A stretch of 53,596 bases of DNA from Alicyclobacillus sp. (lineage in GTDB: Bacteria > Bacillota > Bacilli > Alicyclobacillales > Alicyclobacillaceae): assembly GCA_023511725.1 (NCBI GenBank), contig JAIMAY010000020.1, positions 1 to 53,596 on the forward strand, given 5' to 3'. The notes under the pieces were generated by a model that was not told the origin of the DNA, ran no database searches, and was given only the letters and a program-made list of their open reading frames with translations. Positions 1 to 8,068 of this stretch are shown one piece after another. Numbering within the stretch: position 1 is the stretch's first letter; each line of letters begins with the position of its first letter. The position numbers and the translations under genes are program-made.

Positions 1-213
1 GAGCGTGGGGGTACCCGGGACCTCTACTATCTCACCCTGGCGCCTCGCTTGGGTCCCGTGCGAGTAAATCCTTGATAGGCAGGGTAGGGGGTGAGATTTG
101 GCGAACATATAAGGGGGGTAATCCCGTCCTTATGGGGTGAGCCACGGTTGAGGTTGACACGTGGCGTCCCGTGGGGATATGATGGGTGAGTTTCCAGCGC
201 CCATGGAGGACGA

Positions 214-1371
214 ATGGCGAAACGATTGACACAGGCATTGGGTGTGGACATCGGCACCCAGACCATGAAGATTGCCGCAGTGCGGCAGAGCAGGGAAAGC
301 GGCGTGGGAATCACGGCGCTCGGTTTGACACGTACCCCGGAAGGGACCGTGGACTACACGGGCATTTTTGACCCTCAAACCCTGGGTGCCAGTCTCCGGA
401 GCTTGATTACGGAAAGCCGTGCAGGGGTGCGGGATGTGGTGTTTTGCATTAACGGGCAATCTTCGGTGGTGGTGCGGAACCTGGAGGTTCCCCGCATGAG
501 CGAGAGCGATTTGGCTTCTCACATGCAGTGGGAGATAGAGAGGAACGTTCCTTTTGCAGAGAGCGAAACGGTGAGCGATTATCGTCCGATAGATAACCCT
601 GCGCTTGCCGGGACCGACAACATGGAAGTGGTGATGGCGGTGAGCCCGCGGAGTGCCATAGAGACGGTCCTGGCATTGATCAAGGCGGCGGGATGCAGGC
701 CCGCGGCGATAGATGTGGAGCCCTTAGGCATTGCCCGTGTTTTGAAGACCTGTCATCCAAATGACCTGGGGAGCAAAAATGTTTGTGTGGTTCATATCGG
801 GCATTCCACGACCGCGATCAACATGTACCGGTCGGTGACTCTGGCTTTCCCCCGTAGTGTGCCTCTTGGGAGTTCTCAGCTCACTCAGGCTATTGCGGAG
901 GCTTTTGGGATTACGATGGTAGAGGCGGAAGAGCGAAAGCATTCTGCGGGGGCCGTTCCTGAGGGGTTTACCGCTGGGGGTGGCGGAGTGACCGTCCAGA
1001 CCGAGTTTCAGCCTTATACGCCGTTTGGGGAGCCCCAGCCCGGTGGGGCGCCCTCTGTGACGCCAGCGGACCGTCTTTTCCAGGCGATTCAGCCCCACCT
1101 GGAGGAGTTCGTGGCGGAGCTTCGGCGCTCCATTGATTATTATCGGAGTCGTGGGGGTGAGGTGGACGAGATAGCCCTGAGTGGCGGGGGAGCCCGTCTG
1201 AAAGGTTTGGATCAATATATCCACCGTTCCCTTGGATTTCCGGTTAGTTTTGTTAACCCCTTCCAGGGGGTGGACCTATCTGGAGTGGAGGGGGCTGAAA
1301 CCTTTGTGAGGGATCATGCCTCTGAATTTGTAGTGGCGGTAGGTATGGGACTTCACATAGCCTATGATTGA
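214..1371 (+). CDS. pilM: type IV pilus assembly protein PilM
   Basis: 385 aa actin-like ATPase-fold protein. PilM is the cytoplasmic member of the type IV pilus alignment complex and binds the N-terminal tail of PilN. Seen in the sequence: phosphate-1-like motif GVDIGTQTMKIAAV at about residues 10-23, a second glycine-rich segment near VVHIGHSTTAINM (about 192-204) and an adenosine-type motif ALSGGGARLKGL near 321-332. Length is near the family norm of about 350 aa with an insert rich in Gly and Pro around 260-290. GGAGG lies four bases before the ATG. A pilN-like start follows 18 bases later, the usual pilM-pilN order. Base composition is less GC-rich than the rest of the window, and the segment probably comes from another genome (see the chimeric gene that follows). 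Confidence 0.88.
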   Translation: MAKRLTQALGVDIGTQTMKIAAVRQSRESGVGITALGLTRTPEGTVDYTGIFDPQTLGASLRSLITESRAGVRDVVFCINGQSSVVVRNLEVPRMSESDLASHMQWEIERNVPFAESETVSDYRPIDNPALAGTDNMEVVMAVSPRSAIETVLALIKAAGCRPAAIDVEPLGIARVLKTCHPNDLGSKNVCVVHIGHSTTAINMYRSVTLAFPRSVPLGSSQLTQAIAEAFGITMVEAEERKHSAGAVPEGFTAGGGGVTVQTEFQPYTPFGEPQPGGAPSVTPADRLFQAIQPHLEEFVAELRRSIDYYRSRGGEVDEIALSGGGARLKGLDQYIHRSLGFPVSFVNPFQGVDLSGVEGAETFVRDHASEFVVAVGMGLHIAYD

Positions 1372-1389
1372 TGTGAGGCAAGCGAAGCG

Positions 1390-2016
1390 ATGAAACTGAA
1401 CCTGGTTCCAAAAACGGTAGCCAAAGGAGTAGCGGCGCGGAATGCGCTCATTGTCTCCATCCTTTTGGTGGTGCTGAATTTGTTTTTGGCTTTGTTTTCT
1501 CATTTGTCCCACACCGCACGGCTTCAAGAATGGAAGAGCGCCTATGACCAGAAGAAGGTGGAAGCCCAAAAGGTGGTGGACACCTCCAAAAAGGCGGATG
1601 AAGTCATCCGGGATGCCACGATCATCTTGACGAACACCGCGCTGGTGAACGAGATCAAAGCCCTGGACAACGTGAACGCGGAAGCGGACGAACTCACCGG
1701 CGTCAACATCGTGCGGCGGGCGCTTGAGGCTCCTGTGCGGCAGATCGCCGACAACGCGGGTCTCGAAGGCTCTGTGGTTGTCGAGCGGCTCAAGAAGGAA
1801 GCTCCCGGCATCGGTTACAACGCGGCGACCGGCGAGTGGGTTGACATGATGGCTGCCGGTATTGTGGATCCGGCCAAGGTCACGCGCTCGGCGCTGCAGA
1901 ACGCGGCCAGCGTGGCGGCACTGTTCCTGACCACCGAGGCCATCGTGGCCGAGAAGCCGGAGAAGGAGAAGGCACCTGCCGGCGCAGGCAGCGGCATGGG
2001 CGACATGGACTTCTGA
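1390..2016 (+). pseudogene. chimeric ORF: PilN-like N-terminus joined to GroEL C-terminus
   Basis: Open frame of 208 codons made of two unrelated parts. Residues 1 to about 82 look like PilN: a short N-terminal tail MKLNLVPK, one membrane helix (about 20-40) and a coiled-coil-like stretch. From about residue 83 ([10 protein letters not shown]) onward the protein is the carboxy end of chaperonin GroEL: the segment with [21 protein letters not shown], the motif GYNAATGEW, then [20 protein letters not shown] and a terminal GMGDMDF. The first ~420 codons of groEL are absent and nothing resembling groES is present. The join lies at about 1627-1665, where composition also changes to GC-rich. The frame may be an assembly artefact rather than a gene. 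The groEL part belongs with the downstream sequence because its terminator follows directly. Confidence 0.85.
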
Positions 2017-2090
2017 TGCCGCGGAGCGTGAGTCACGAGATCGCGAGTCATCCATGTGGATTGGACCGAGGTGCAGGGTGCAGGGCTTGG

Positions 2091-2120
2091 GCCCGGCCGT
2101 CATGGCCGGGCTCTTTTTTT
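2091..2120 (+). terminator. intrinsic terminator of groEL
   Basis: Perfect 8-bp stem GCCCGGCC / GGCCGGGC with loop GTCAT, followed by TC and seven T. It lies 75 bp after the groEL stop codon on the same strand. Confidence 0.9.
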
Positions 2121-2133
2121 GTCGTTTTATAGG

Positions 2134-2161
2134 TATAATAGATTCGTTCCATCAAGGAACG
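2134..2161 (+). promoter_or_regulatory. -10 box and hairpin before the MltG-like gene
   Basis: TATAAT at 2134-2139, about a dozen bases after the groEL terminator T-run, with no convincing -35 hexamer. Just downstream CGTTCC (2145-2150), loop ATCAA and GGAACG (2156-2161) form a 6-bp hairpin whose last base is the first G of the GGAGGG ribosome site. The transcript would therefore begin at or inside this hairpin. Confidence 0.5.
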
Positions 2162-2171
2162 GAGGGATAAT

Positions 2172-3056
2172 GTGACGGCGAAGAATCGGGTGAATCCGCT
2201 GCTGACCTCGGTCGTACACCGGCCCCTGCGGAAGGCGTGCCAGGAGCTTGGCTTTCCGCTGCCGAACCGGGAACAGTTCGTGGCGGATGTGGACCCGCTC
2301 TTGAAGGATACACCGGGCCTTGCGGCCCATCCCGAGGGTCTGGCGGAGCGACTCTGGCATGCGGTGTTGGGCGGAGAGGTGCTGGCCGCCGAATGGCATG
2401 AGGACGGGCGGATGGTCTTCCACGTGCGTGGGCAACACGGTCGTGACGCGGTGGATGTTCGCCTCATGCATGACCGCGACCACTGGCAGGTGCAGGCGTT
2501 GACGTCGGTGCACACCCGGCCATGGCATACCACGCGCTGGGCGCGCCGGCTGGCGGCGGGTGCCGCGGTGGTGGTGGCGCTCGTCATCGGCTACATCCTG
2601 CCGCATCCGGGCAGTGGCGAAAAGGGCCTCCCGGCAGGCGAAACGGCGACGACGGCAGGTGCGGTGCCGGCAGGCAACACGGCGGTGGGAGAGGTCAACA
2701 CCCTCGCCTCCCGGTCCGAGGCGACGCGGCCCGCGTCGAACGCGGTGGCCGCGAATCAGACGGGGAGCGGCGGAAATCAGGCGGGATCGAACGCTTCGGG
2801 CGCTGGTGCGGCAGCCACACCGCCTGCCAAACCGGCGGTGCAGACGTTCACCTTCAACCTTCAGGAAGGGATGCCGCTCCACAACCTATCGGTGTTTCTG
2901 TACCAGCATCACCTGGTGAGTGACCCTGTGGCCTTCGACATGAAGATGAAGGATAGCGGGGTGGACCGGGATGTGCGCCCCGGTCAGTACGTGTTCAAGA
3001 GCAACATGACCGAGGCGCAGATCCTGCAGGTCCTGAAGAATGGCCCGTCCTCCTGA
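2172..3056 (+). CDS. membrane protein with C-terminal MltG/YceG-like N-domain module
   Basis: 294 aa starting at a GTG; GGAGGG ends six bases earlier and supports this start. Order of parts: about 125 cytosolic residues I do not recognise, one membrane helix (about 127-145, AAGAAVVVALVIGYIL), a low-complexity Ala/Gly/Asn/Thr linker (about 150-220), then an extracellular module of about 70 residues (TFTFNLQEGMPLHNLSVFLY to the end). That last module resembles the small LysM-like domain at the start of MltG/YceG endolytic transglycosylases (phrases such as RPGQYVF and QILQVLKNG). The catalytic transglycosylase domain is absent, so it may bind or sense glycan rather than cut it. It follows a groEL terminator and is probably transcribed alone. 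Confidence 0.65.
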   Translation: MTAKNRVNPLLTSVVHRPLRKACQELGFPLPNREQFVADVDPLLKDTPGLAAHPEGLAERLWHAVLGGEVLAAEWHEDGRMVFHVRGQHGRDAVDVRLMHDRDHWQVQALTSVHTRPWHTTRWARRLAAGAAVVVALVIGYILPHPGSGEKGLPAGETATTAGAVPAGNTAVGEVNTLASRSEATRPASNAVAANQTGSGGNQAGSNASGAGAAATPPAKPAVQTFTFNLQEGMPLHNLSVFLYQHHLVSDPVAFDMKMKDSGVDRDVRPGQYVFKSNMTEAQILQVLKNGPSS

Positions 3057-3061
3057 GACGG

Positions 3062-4057
3062 TCACACCTGCGAAGGCTCGGACAGGACGTAGATGGTGAT
3101 GACACGCCGACCCCAGTCCTCCGCCTGGCGCTCGGTGGCCACGCAGATGTCGATCCGGTCGCCGCGTATGGCGCCACCGGTGTCGGCCGCCACCACCTCG
3201 CCAAAGCCAGGGATGTACACATGGCTTCCGAGCGGGATGACGCTGGGGTCCACGGCGATCACGCCGGGTCTGGCGGGGGTGCCCGTGGCGGTGCGGCCAC
3301 CCTGCACGTAGGCGGTGGCCACGACCGTGAGCTTACACAGGAAGTGGCCCACCCCGGCGTCGCGGGAGGGATGGAGGGCGACGAAATCCGGACGCGGTCG
3401 GGTGCCCACCAGGATCACCTGCGTCACCGGCTGGCTGATAATCTGTCGCGTTGTGACGGTACGCGTCTTTCGCCCGTTCACGTACATGGTGACCGTCTGG
3501 GTCGCCAGCCACCCTTCCACACCGCGCGTCAGCACTCGCGTTTCGCCGGCGTACAGATCGCTGGTTTTCCGGCGCACGGTCTGGAACGGTATCGGATGCT
3601 TGGAACGGATGACAGTCCTCGTGACGCGCTGGATTTGGATGACCATCTCGTCCTGCACCGCGCTCTGCGGAGAAACGTTGATGCGGTCCAGCGGGCCGAG
3701 TTCGATGCCCTGCGCCGCGAGCAGTTCCGCCACGGTGCGGGCGAACGTCGTGATCTGCTCACGGCCATCGCCATCCTGGAGCCACACCCGTTTCGGGTGC
3801 TCGATGTCTATCTCCATGCTGCCGCGCACGGGGGTGTCCAGGGAGGGATAGACTCTATCCTGAGGGCTTACCTGGATGCCGTTGGCCTTGAGGAAACTGG
3901 CGACCGTACCGCCTGCGAAGCGACGGAACGTCAGGTCTTTGGAACCGTCATGGACCACGATGGTGCTGGTGGCGGCCTCCGCCACGGCGGCGGGTCCTCC
4001 GAGCATCGCGAGGGCGCCGACGGAGATGGCGGCGGCTTTTCTATGCCACAAACGCAC
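3062..4057 (-). CDS. YabE-like secreted protein: two DUF348, G5 and 3D domains
   Basis: 331 aa with a signal peptide (about 1-28, ending AEAA). Two DUF348 repeats (about 30-90 and 91-148) are followed by a G5 domain (about 149-220) and a C-terminal 3D domain (about 243-325). The 3D domain shows the aspartates that name the family: VIAVDPSVIPLGSHVYIP, AADTGG and GDRIDI. The architecture matches B. subtilis YabE and resembles resuscitation-promoting factors, which bind and remodel peptidoglycan outside the membrane. The start is a GTG preceded by GAGGAGTGAGG. The gene converges on the MltG-like gene with only five bases between stop codons. Substrate and lytic activity are inferred from family only. 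Confidence 0.88.
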   Translation of the reverse strand: MRLWHRKAAAISVGALAMLGGPAAVAEAATSTIVVHDGSKDLTFRRFAGGTVASFLKANGIQVSPQDRVYPSLDTPVRGSMEIDIEHPKRVWLQDGDGREQITTFARTVAELLAAQGIELGPLDRINVSPQSAVQDEMVIQIQRVTRTVIRSKHPIPFQTVRRKTSDLYAGETRVLTRGVEGWLATQTVTMYVNGRKTRTVTTRQIISQPVTQVILVGTRPRPDFVALHPSRDAGVGHFLCKLTVVATAYVQGGRTATGTPARPGVIAVDPSVIPLGSHVYIPGFGEVVAADTGGAIRGDRIDICVATERQAEDWGRRVITIYVLSEPSQV

Positions 4058-4110
4058 AACCTCACTCCTCTCGTGACGGGATCATGATCCACTCTATGTG
4101 CCCATCGCGT

Positions 4111-4122
4111 CAGACATGTCTG
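4111..4122. promoter_or_regulatory. 12-bp perfect palindrome upstream of the yabE-like gene
   Basis: CAGACATGTCTG reads the same on both strands and lies 54 bp before the GTG of the yabE-like gene, in a 231-bp divergent intergenic region that otherwise shows no clear element. It could be an operator for a dimeric repressor; no family is indicated. Confidence 0.3.
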
Positions 4123-4288
4123 TCAGTGCAAACGCGGGAATCCGGTGAAAGCGCTTGTGCATCCTCTCGATTTTTCGCACAATGAAACATAGGTGCAGCT
4201 TTGAAACCGGTGCGCGAGGCGTGCCCGATCGTGGTCCGATGGCATTGGGACCGCACGCGCGCGTCAACGACGGCAAGGGAGTGGCGTC

Positions 4289-5362
4289 ATGGACATCGAG
4301 ACGGTGAAGGGGACCATCCCCGTGCGGCCGGGGGAGGATTTTGACCGCGAGGCCGTGCTGCGTTACCTGCAGTCACAGGGGCTGGTCCATGGCGACGAGC
4401 CGCTGAAGGTGGTGCAGTTTCCCACCGGTGCTTCCAATCTCACCTACCTGATTCAGAGCGGCGATTTCGTGGCGGTGCTTCGCAGGCCGCCGTTCGGGCC
4501 GCTGCCGCCCAAGGCGCATGACATGAAACGAGAATCCGCCTTGCTGTCGCGCCTGTACCCGGTGTTTCACAAGGTGCCGCGGCCGTATGCGTTCTGTGAG
4601 GATGAGAGCGTGATCGGCGGCCCCTTCTATGTGATGGAATACCGGCCGGGCGTGACGCTGGACACGCGTTTTCCGGATGACATCGAGCCCACGCCGGCGC
4701 TGTGCCGGGCCATCTCGGAGACCGTGATCGATACGCTGGCTGAACTCCACCAGGTGGATTACCGCGCGGCTGGGCTGGCCGAGTTCGGGAAGCCGGAAGG
4801 GTTTCTCGAACGGCAGGTGCGAGGGTGGATTGACCGCTATCACCGCTCCAAGACCGACGACATCCCCGGGGCGGATCGGCTGATGGCGTGGCTGGCCGAC
4901 CACATTCCCGCCTCGCCGGAGGCCACGGTCATCCACAACGACTACAAGTTGAACAACATGCTGCTGGACCCGTCGGACCTCACGCGCGTGGTCGCCATTG
5001 TCGACTGGGAGATGGCCACCATCGGGGATCCGCTGTTTGATCTGGCGGTCACGCTCAGCTACTGGATTGAACCCGATGATCCGCCGATGTTCCGGCAGAT
5101 GATGCCGACGGTCACGCAGCTTCCGGGGTTCTACACGCGCGAAGCGTTCATCCACCGCTACGCGCTGAGGACGGGCCGGACAGTGGATCATTTCGGCTAC
5201 TACCAGGTCTTCGCCGATTTCAAGCTCGCCGTCATCCTGCAGCAGATCTACTTCCGCTGGAAGCGCGGCCAAACGCAGGACCCCCGGTTCGCCGGCTTTG
5301 GCGACCGGGTCAAGGCGCTGATGGAGCATGCGGTCGAACGGATGGAAAGGCAGGGAGGTTGA
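4289..5362 (+). CDS. phosphotransferase family protein (APH fold, ACAD10-like)
   Basis: 357 aa of the aminoglycoside phosphotransferase / choline kinase fold, in the branch found fused to acyl-CoA dehydrogenases in ACAD10/11. The Brenner-type catalytic motif VIHNDYKLNNMLLD (about 215-228) holds the Asp and Asn, and the metal-binding DWE appears in VAIVDWEMATIGDPLFDLA (about 237-255). A glycine-poor N-lobe loop FPTGASNLTYLI sits near residue 45. In ACAD10/11 proteins this domain phosphorylates 4-hydroxyacyl-CoAs; that role here is inferred. It is the first gene of a forward cluster, with only four bases between its stop and the next start. Aminoglycoside resistance is unlikely. Confidence 0.82.
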   Translation: MDIETVKGTIPVRPGEDFDREAVLRYLQSQGLVHGDEPLKVVQFPTGASNLTYLIQSGDFVAVLRRPPFGPLPPKAHDMKRESALLSRLYPVFHKVPRPYAFCEDESVIGGPFYVMEYRPGVTLDTRFPDDIEPTPALCRAISETVIDTLAELHQVDYRAAGLAEFGKPEGFLERQVRGWIDRYHRSKTDDIPGADRLMAWLADHIPASPEATVIHNDYKLNNMLLDPSDLTRVVAIVDWEMATIGDPLFDLAVTLSYWIEPDDPPMFRQMMPTVTQLPGFYTREAFIHRYALRTGRTVDHFGYYQVFADFKLAVILQQIYFRWKRGQTQDPRFAGFGDRVKALMEHAVERMERQGG

Positions 5363-5366
5363 ACCG

Positions 5367-6365
5367 ATGGATGCGTTTCGCGCGCTGTGGGTGGAGGCGG
5401 AAGGCAATGAGGGCCGGGTGGAGATCCGCCGTTTGAGCGAGGCGGATCTGCCTGCCGGCGAGGTGACGATTGCGGTACAATACTCCAGTGTGAACTACAA
5501 AGACGGCCTGGCGACACGGCCGTCGAGCAAAGTCGTGCGTGCGTATCCGATGGTGCCGGGCATTGACCTGGCGGGCGAGGTCATCGCGTCGGAGGACCCC
5601 CGCTTCCAACCGGGCGATCCGGTGCTGTGCACGGGCTACGAACTGGGCGTGTCTCATTTCGGCGGCTTCGCCGAGCGCGCTCGGGTGCCGGCGGCGTGGC
5701 TCGTGCGCCTGCCCGAAGGACTGACGCTGCGCGAGGCCATGATCTACGGCACCGCGGGCTTCACCGCGGCGCTGTCCGTGCATAAGCTGCTGGCTGCGGG
5801 TGTCACCCCGCAGGCGGGCCCCCTGCTGGTGACCGGCGCATCCGGCGGCGTCGGCAGCGTCGCGGTCGCCATTCTGGCCCGTTTGGGCTTCCACGTGGTG
5901 GCCAGCAGCGGCAAGCCGGATGCGGCCGCGTGGCTGCGGTCGCTCGGTGCGGCGGAGGTGATCTCGCGCGAGGAGACGGCGCCACCCTCGCCGCGGGCGC
6001 TGGAGAAAGAGCGCTGGGCTGGGGTGGTGGATCCCGTGGGCGGATCGCAACTGGCCCGGATCCTGCGCGCCGTGCGCTACGGTGGGTCCGTGGCGGTGAG
6101 CGGCCTGACCGGCGGGCCCGCCGTGGACACGACCGTGTTCCCGTTCATCCTCCGCGGCGTGAACCTGCTCGGGGTGGACTCCGTGTACTGCCCGCATGAC
6201 CTTCGGACGTCGCTCTGGCAGAAGCTGGCCGGGGAGTGGAAACCGGGCGCGGCGCTGGAGTCCATCGTGCACGAGACGGACCTCGAGGGCCTGCCCGCGG
6301 TGCTGGAGCAGATCCTTCGCGGCGAGGCGCGCGGGCGCACCATCGTACGCCTGGGCAAGGAGTGA
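5367..6365 (+). CDS. acuI: YhdH/AcuI-family NADPH-dependent acryloyl-CoA reductase or quinone oxidoreductase
   Basis: 332 aa medium-chain dehydrogenase/reductase without the structural zinc lobe. Start chosen at the ATG after GGGAGG (GAACCG spacing); an in-frame ATG 39 bases upstream lies inside the previous gene. The substrate domain opens with YSSVNYKDGLATRP (about 35-48) and the nucleotide-binding motif is VTGASGGVGSVAVAIL (about 156-171). AcuI enzymes reduce acryloyl-CoA to propionyl-CoA with NADPH; paralogs such as YhdH and YhfP have uncertain substrates. The position beside a probable acyl-CoA-related kinase fits an acyl-CoA role, but this is inference. Confidence 0.82.
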   Translation: MDAFRALWVEAEGNEGRVEIRRLSEADLPAGEVTIAVQYSSVNYKDGLATRPSSKVVRAYPMVPGIDLAGEVIASEDPRFQPGDPVLCTGYELGVSHFGGFAERARVPAAWLVRLPEGLTLREAMIYGTAGFTAALSVHKLLAAGVTPQAGPLLVTGASGGVGSVAVAILARLGFHVVASSGKPDAAAWLRSLGAAEVISREETAPPSPRALEKERWAGVVDPVGGSQLARILRAVRYGGSVAVSGLTGGPAVDTTVFPFILRGVNLLGVDSVYCPHDLRTSLWQKLAGEWKPGAALESIVHETDLEGLPAVLEQILRGEARGRTIVRLGKE

Positions 6366-6374
6366 CACTGGCGA

Positions 6375-7370
6375 TTGGCGAGTTACAGCATCGGCATTGA
6401 CCTGGGAGGCACGAAGATAGCGGCCGGCATCGTCGCTGACGATGGCCAGTTGCTGCATGAAACCTCGGTGCCCACGCCGAAGACCGGCCGCGACGACATC
6501 CTGGGCGCCATCTGGCGATTGGTGGCGGAACTGACGCGGCTGGCAGAGGAGCGTGGGTGGACACCGCTCATTGGCATCGGTGTCGGGACGGCCGGGCAGG
6601 TGGACTTTGCCACCGGCACGGTGCTCCGCGGCACCTCCAACATCGAGGATTGGGATGACGTGCCCGTGCGCGCCTGGCTCGGGCAGCACACGGATCTGCC
6701 CGTGTGGGTGGACAATGACGTGAATGTTCTGGCGCTGGCGGAGAAACACCTCGGTGCCGGCCGCGATGCGGATGACGTGATCTGCTTGGCGCTGGGGACC
6801 GGCGTCGGTGGCGGCGCGATTGTCGGCGGGCACCTGCTGCACGGCGCGTTCGGCGGGGCCGCAGAATTCGGACACATCACCGTGGACATGCGCGGGCCGG
6901 TGTGCAAGTGCGGCTTCCGCGGCTGCCTGGAGCTGTATGCGTCGGGGACCGGAATTGCCCGGCTGATGCGCGAGGCGCTGGCGGTGCCCGAACTGGCGGA
7001 CCACCCCGGGCGGCAGGCGGCGGACCTCAGCCGCGTCTCCAGCCGCGATGTGTTTGCCTGGTACAAGGCGGGCGATCCGGTCGCGCACCGCGTCATGGCG
7101 GACGTCTTCGACGCGCTCGCGGCCGGCGTGGTTTCGCTCATCCACACCTTCAACCCGCGCGTCGTGGTGCTCGGTGGCGGCGTGATGCGGGACGGGGCGT
7201 GGATTCGCGATGCCGTGGAGGAGCGGGTGCGACGCTGGGGTATCCCGGCGCTCGTCGAGGGTGTGGACATCCGCCTGGCGGCGCTGGGGCCGGAGGCAGG
7301 GCTCGTCGGAGCGGCCTGGCAGGCGCATGTGTATCACGGCATGGGAGCGGGGCAGGCGACCCGCGTATGA
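6375..7370 (+). CDS. glcK: ROK-family glucokinase
   Basis: 331 aa. The start is a TTG that gives MASYSIGIDLGGTKIAAGI, aligning with the family N-terminus; no ATG fits. ATP-binding DLGGTK (about 8-13), the sugar-binding phrases GVGTAGQVD and DNDVNVLALAE, LGTGVGGGAI, and the ROK zinc signature CKCGFRGCLE (about 177-186) with three of the cysteines visible. Product: cytoplasmic ATP-dependent phosphorylation of glucose to glucose-6-phosphate. The stop codon overlaps the ATG of pxpB, so translation of the two is coupled. GcK and N-acylmannosamine kinases cannot be separated with certainty by eye, but the motif set is typical of Firmicute glucokinases. Confidence 0.87.
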   Translation: MASYSIGIDLGGTKIAAGIVADDGQLLHETSVPTPKTGRDDILGAIWRLVAELTRLAEERGWTPLIGIGVGTAGQVDFATGTVLRGTSNIEDWDDVPVRAWLGQHTDLPVWVDNDVNVLALAEKHLGAGRDADDVICLALGTGVGGGAIVGGHLLHGAFGGAAEFGHITVDMRGPVCKCGFRGCLELYASGTGIARLMREALAVPELADHPGRQAADLSRVSSRDVFAWYKAGDPVAHRVMADVFDALAAGVVSLIHTFNPRVVVLGGGVMRDGAWIRDAVEERVRRWGIPALVEGVDIRLAALGPEAGLVGAAWQAHVYHGMGAGQATRV

Positions 7371-8068
7371 GCGCGGTCAGCCCTGCGTTTCTGGCGCTGG
7401 GCGAGTCGGCGCTGTTGGTGCGGTTCGCCGACCGCATGGATCCCCTCGCCTGGCGGCGCGTGCAGGCGCTGTACCGAGAGCTTGCGGAGCGGCCGCTGCC
7501 CGGGCAGGTGGAGTTGCTGCCCGCGTATGCGAGCCTCGGGATCTGTTTCGATCCGCTTCAGACCTCCCGCCCGGCGGTGGAACAGGGAGTGCGGGAGCGG
7601 ATGGCCGCGGTGCGTGAGGACGCGCCGCTGAGCGGCCGGGAGGTGGTCATCCCGGTGTGCTACGGGGGCGAGTTCGGGCCGGACCTCGAGGCGGTGGCGG
7701 ATGTGCATGGGCTGACGCCTGCGGAGGTGGTGGCGCTGCACGCGGGGGCCGAGTACACGGTCTACATGATTGGCTTCACGCCCGGCTTCCCGTATCTGGG
7801 CGGTCTTCCGCCGGAGCTCGCGACGCCGCGCCGTGAGACGCCGCGGACGCGGGTGCCGGCGGGCAGCGTCGGGATTGCGGGGGATCAAACGGGCGTGTAC
7901 CCGTTCGACAGTCCGGGCGGCTGGCAGATCATCGGGCGCACGCCGCTGAAGCTGTTCCAGCCGGATCGAGACCCGCCGAGCCTGCTGGCACCGGGGGACC
8001 GCGTGCGGTTTGCGCCCATCTCGCCGGAGGCGTGGGAGCGTTGGCCGGAGGGAGGCGGGCGCGGATGA
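7367..8068 (+). CDS. pxpB: 5-oxoprolinase subunit PxpB (KipI family)
   Basis: 233 aa. PxpB with PxpA and PxpC hydrolyses 5-oxoproline (pyroglutamate) to glutamate using ATP. Family phrases are present: the N-terminal LGESALLVRF, the core YMIGFTPGFPYLGGLP (about 127-142), then RVPAGSVGIAGDQTGVYPFDSPGGWQIIGRTP (given here as its recognisable parts). Start overlaps the ROK kinase stop in an ATGA arrangement, and its own stop overlaps the start of pxpC in the same way. B. subtilis KipI of this family also inhibits the sporulation kinase KinA; the intact pxpBCA cluster favours the metabolic role here. Confidence 0.92.
   Translation: MSAVSPAFLALGESALLVRFADRMDPLAWRRVQALYRELAERPLPGQVELLPAYASLGICFDPLQTSRPAVEQGVRERMAAVREDAPLSGREVVIPVCYGGEFGPDLEAVADVHGLTPAEVVALHAGAEYTVYMIGFTPGFPYLGGLPPELATPRRETPRTRVPAGSVGIAGDQTGVYPFDSPGGWQIIGRTPLKLFQPDRDPPSLLAPGDRVRFAPISPEAWERWPEGGGRG

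Noticed and set aside
1-213. Gene fragment at the left edge
   Set aside because: Short frames on both strands have no ribosome site or family match; nothing supported before pilM.
4058-4288. c-di-AMP-type riboswitch before the 3D/G5 gene
   Set aside because: Such elements occur before cell-wall genes in Actinobacteria, but I find no matching conserved stems in this 231-bp region.
5310-7337. 675-codon minus-strand frame over acuI and the ROK kinase
   Set aside because: Pure antisense of genes with strong family matches and no motif of its own; long antisense frames are expected at this GC content.
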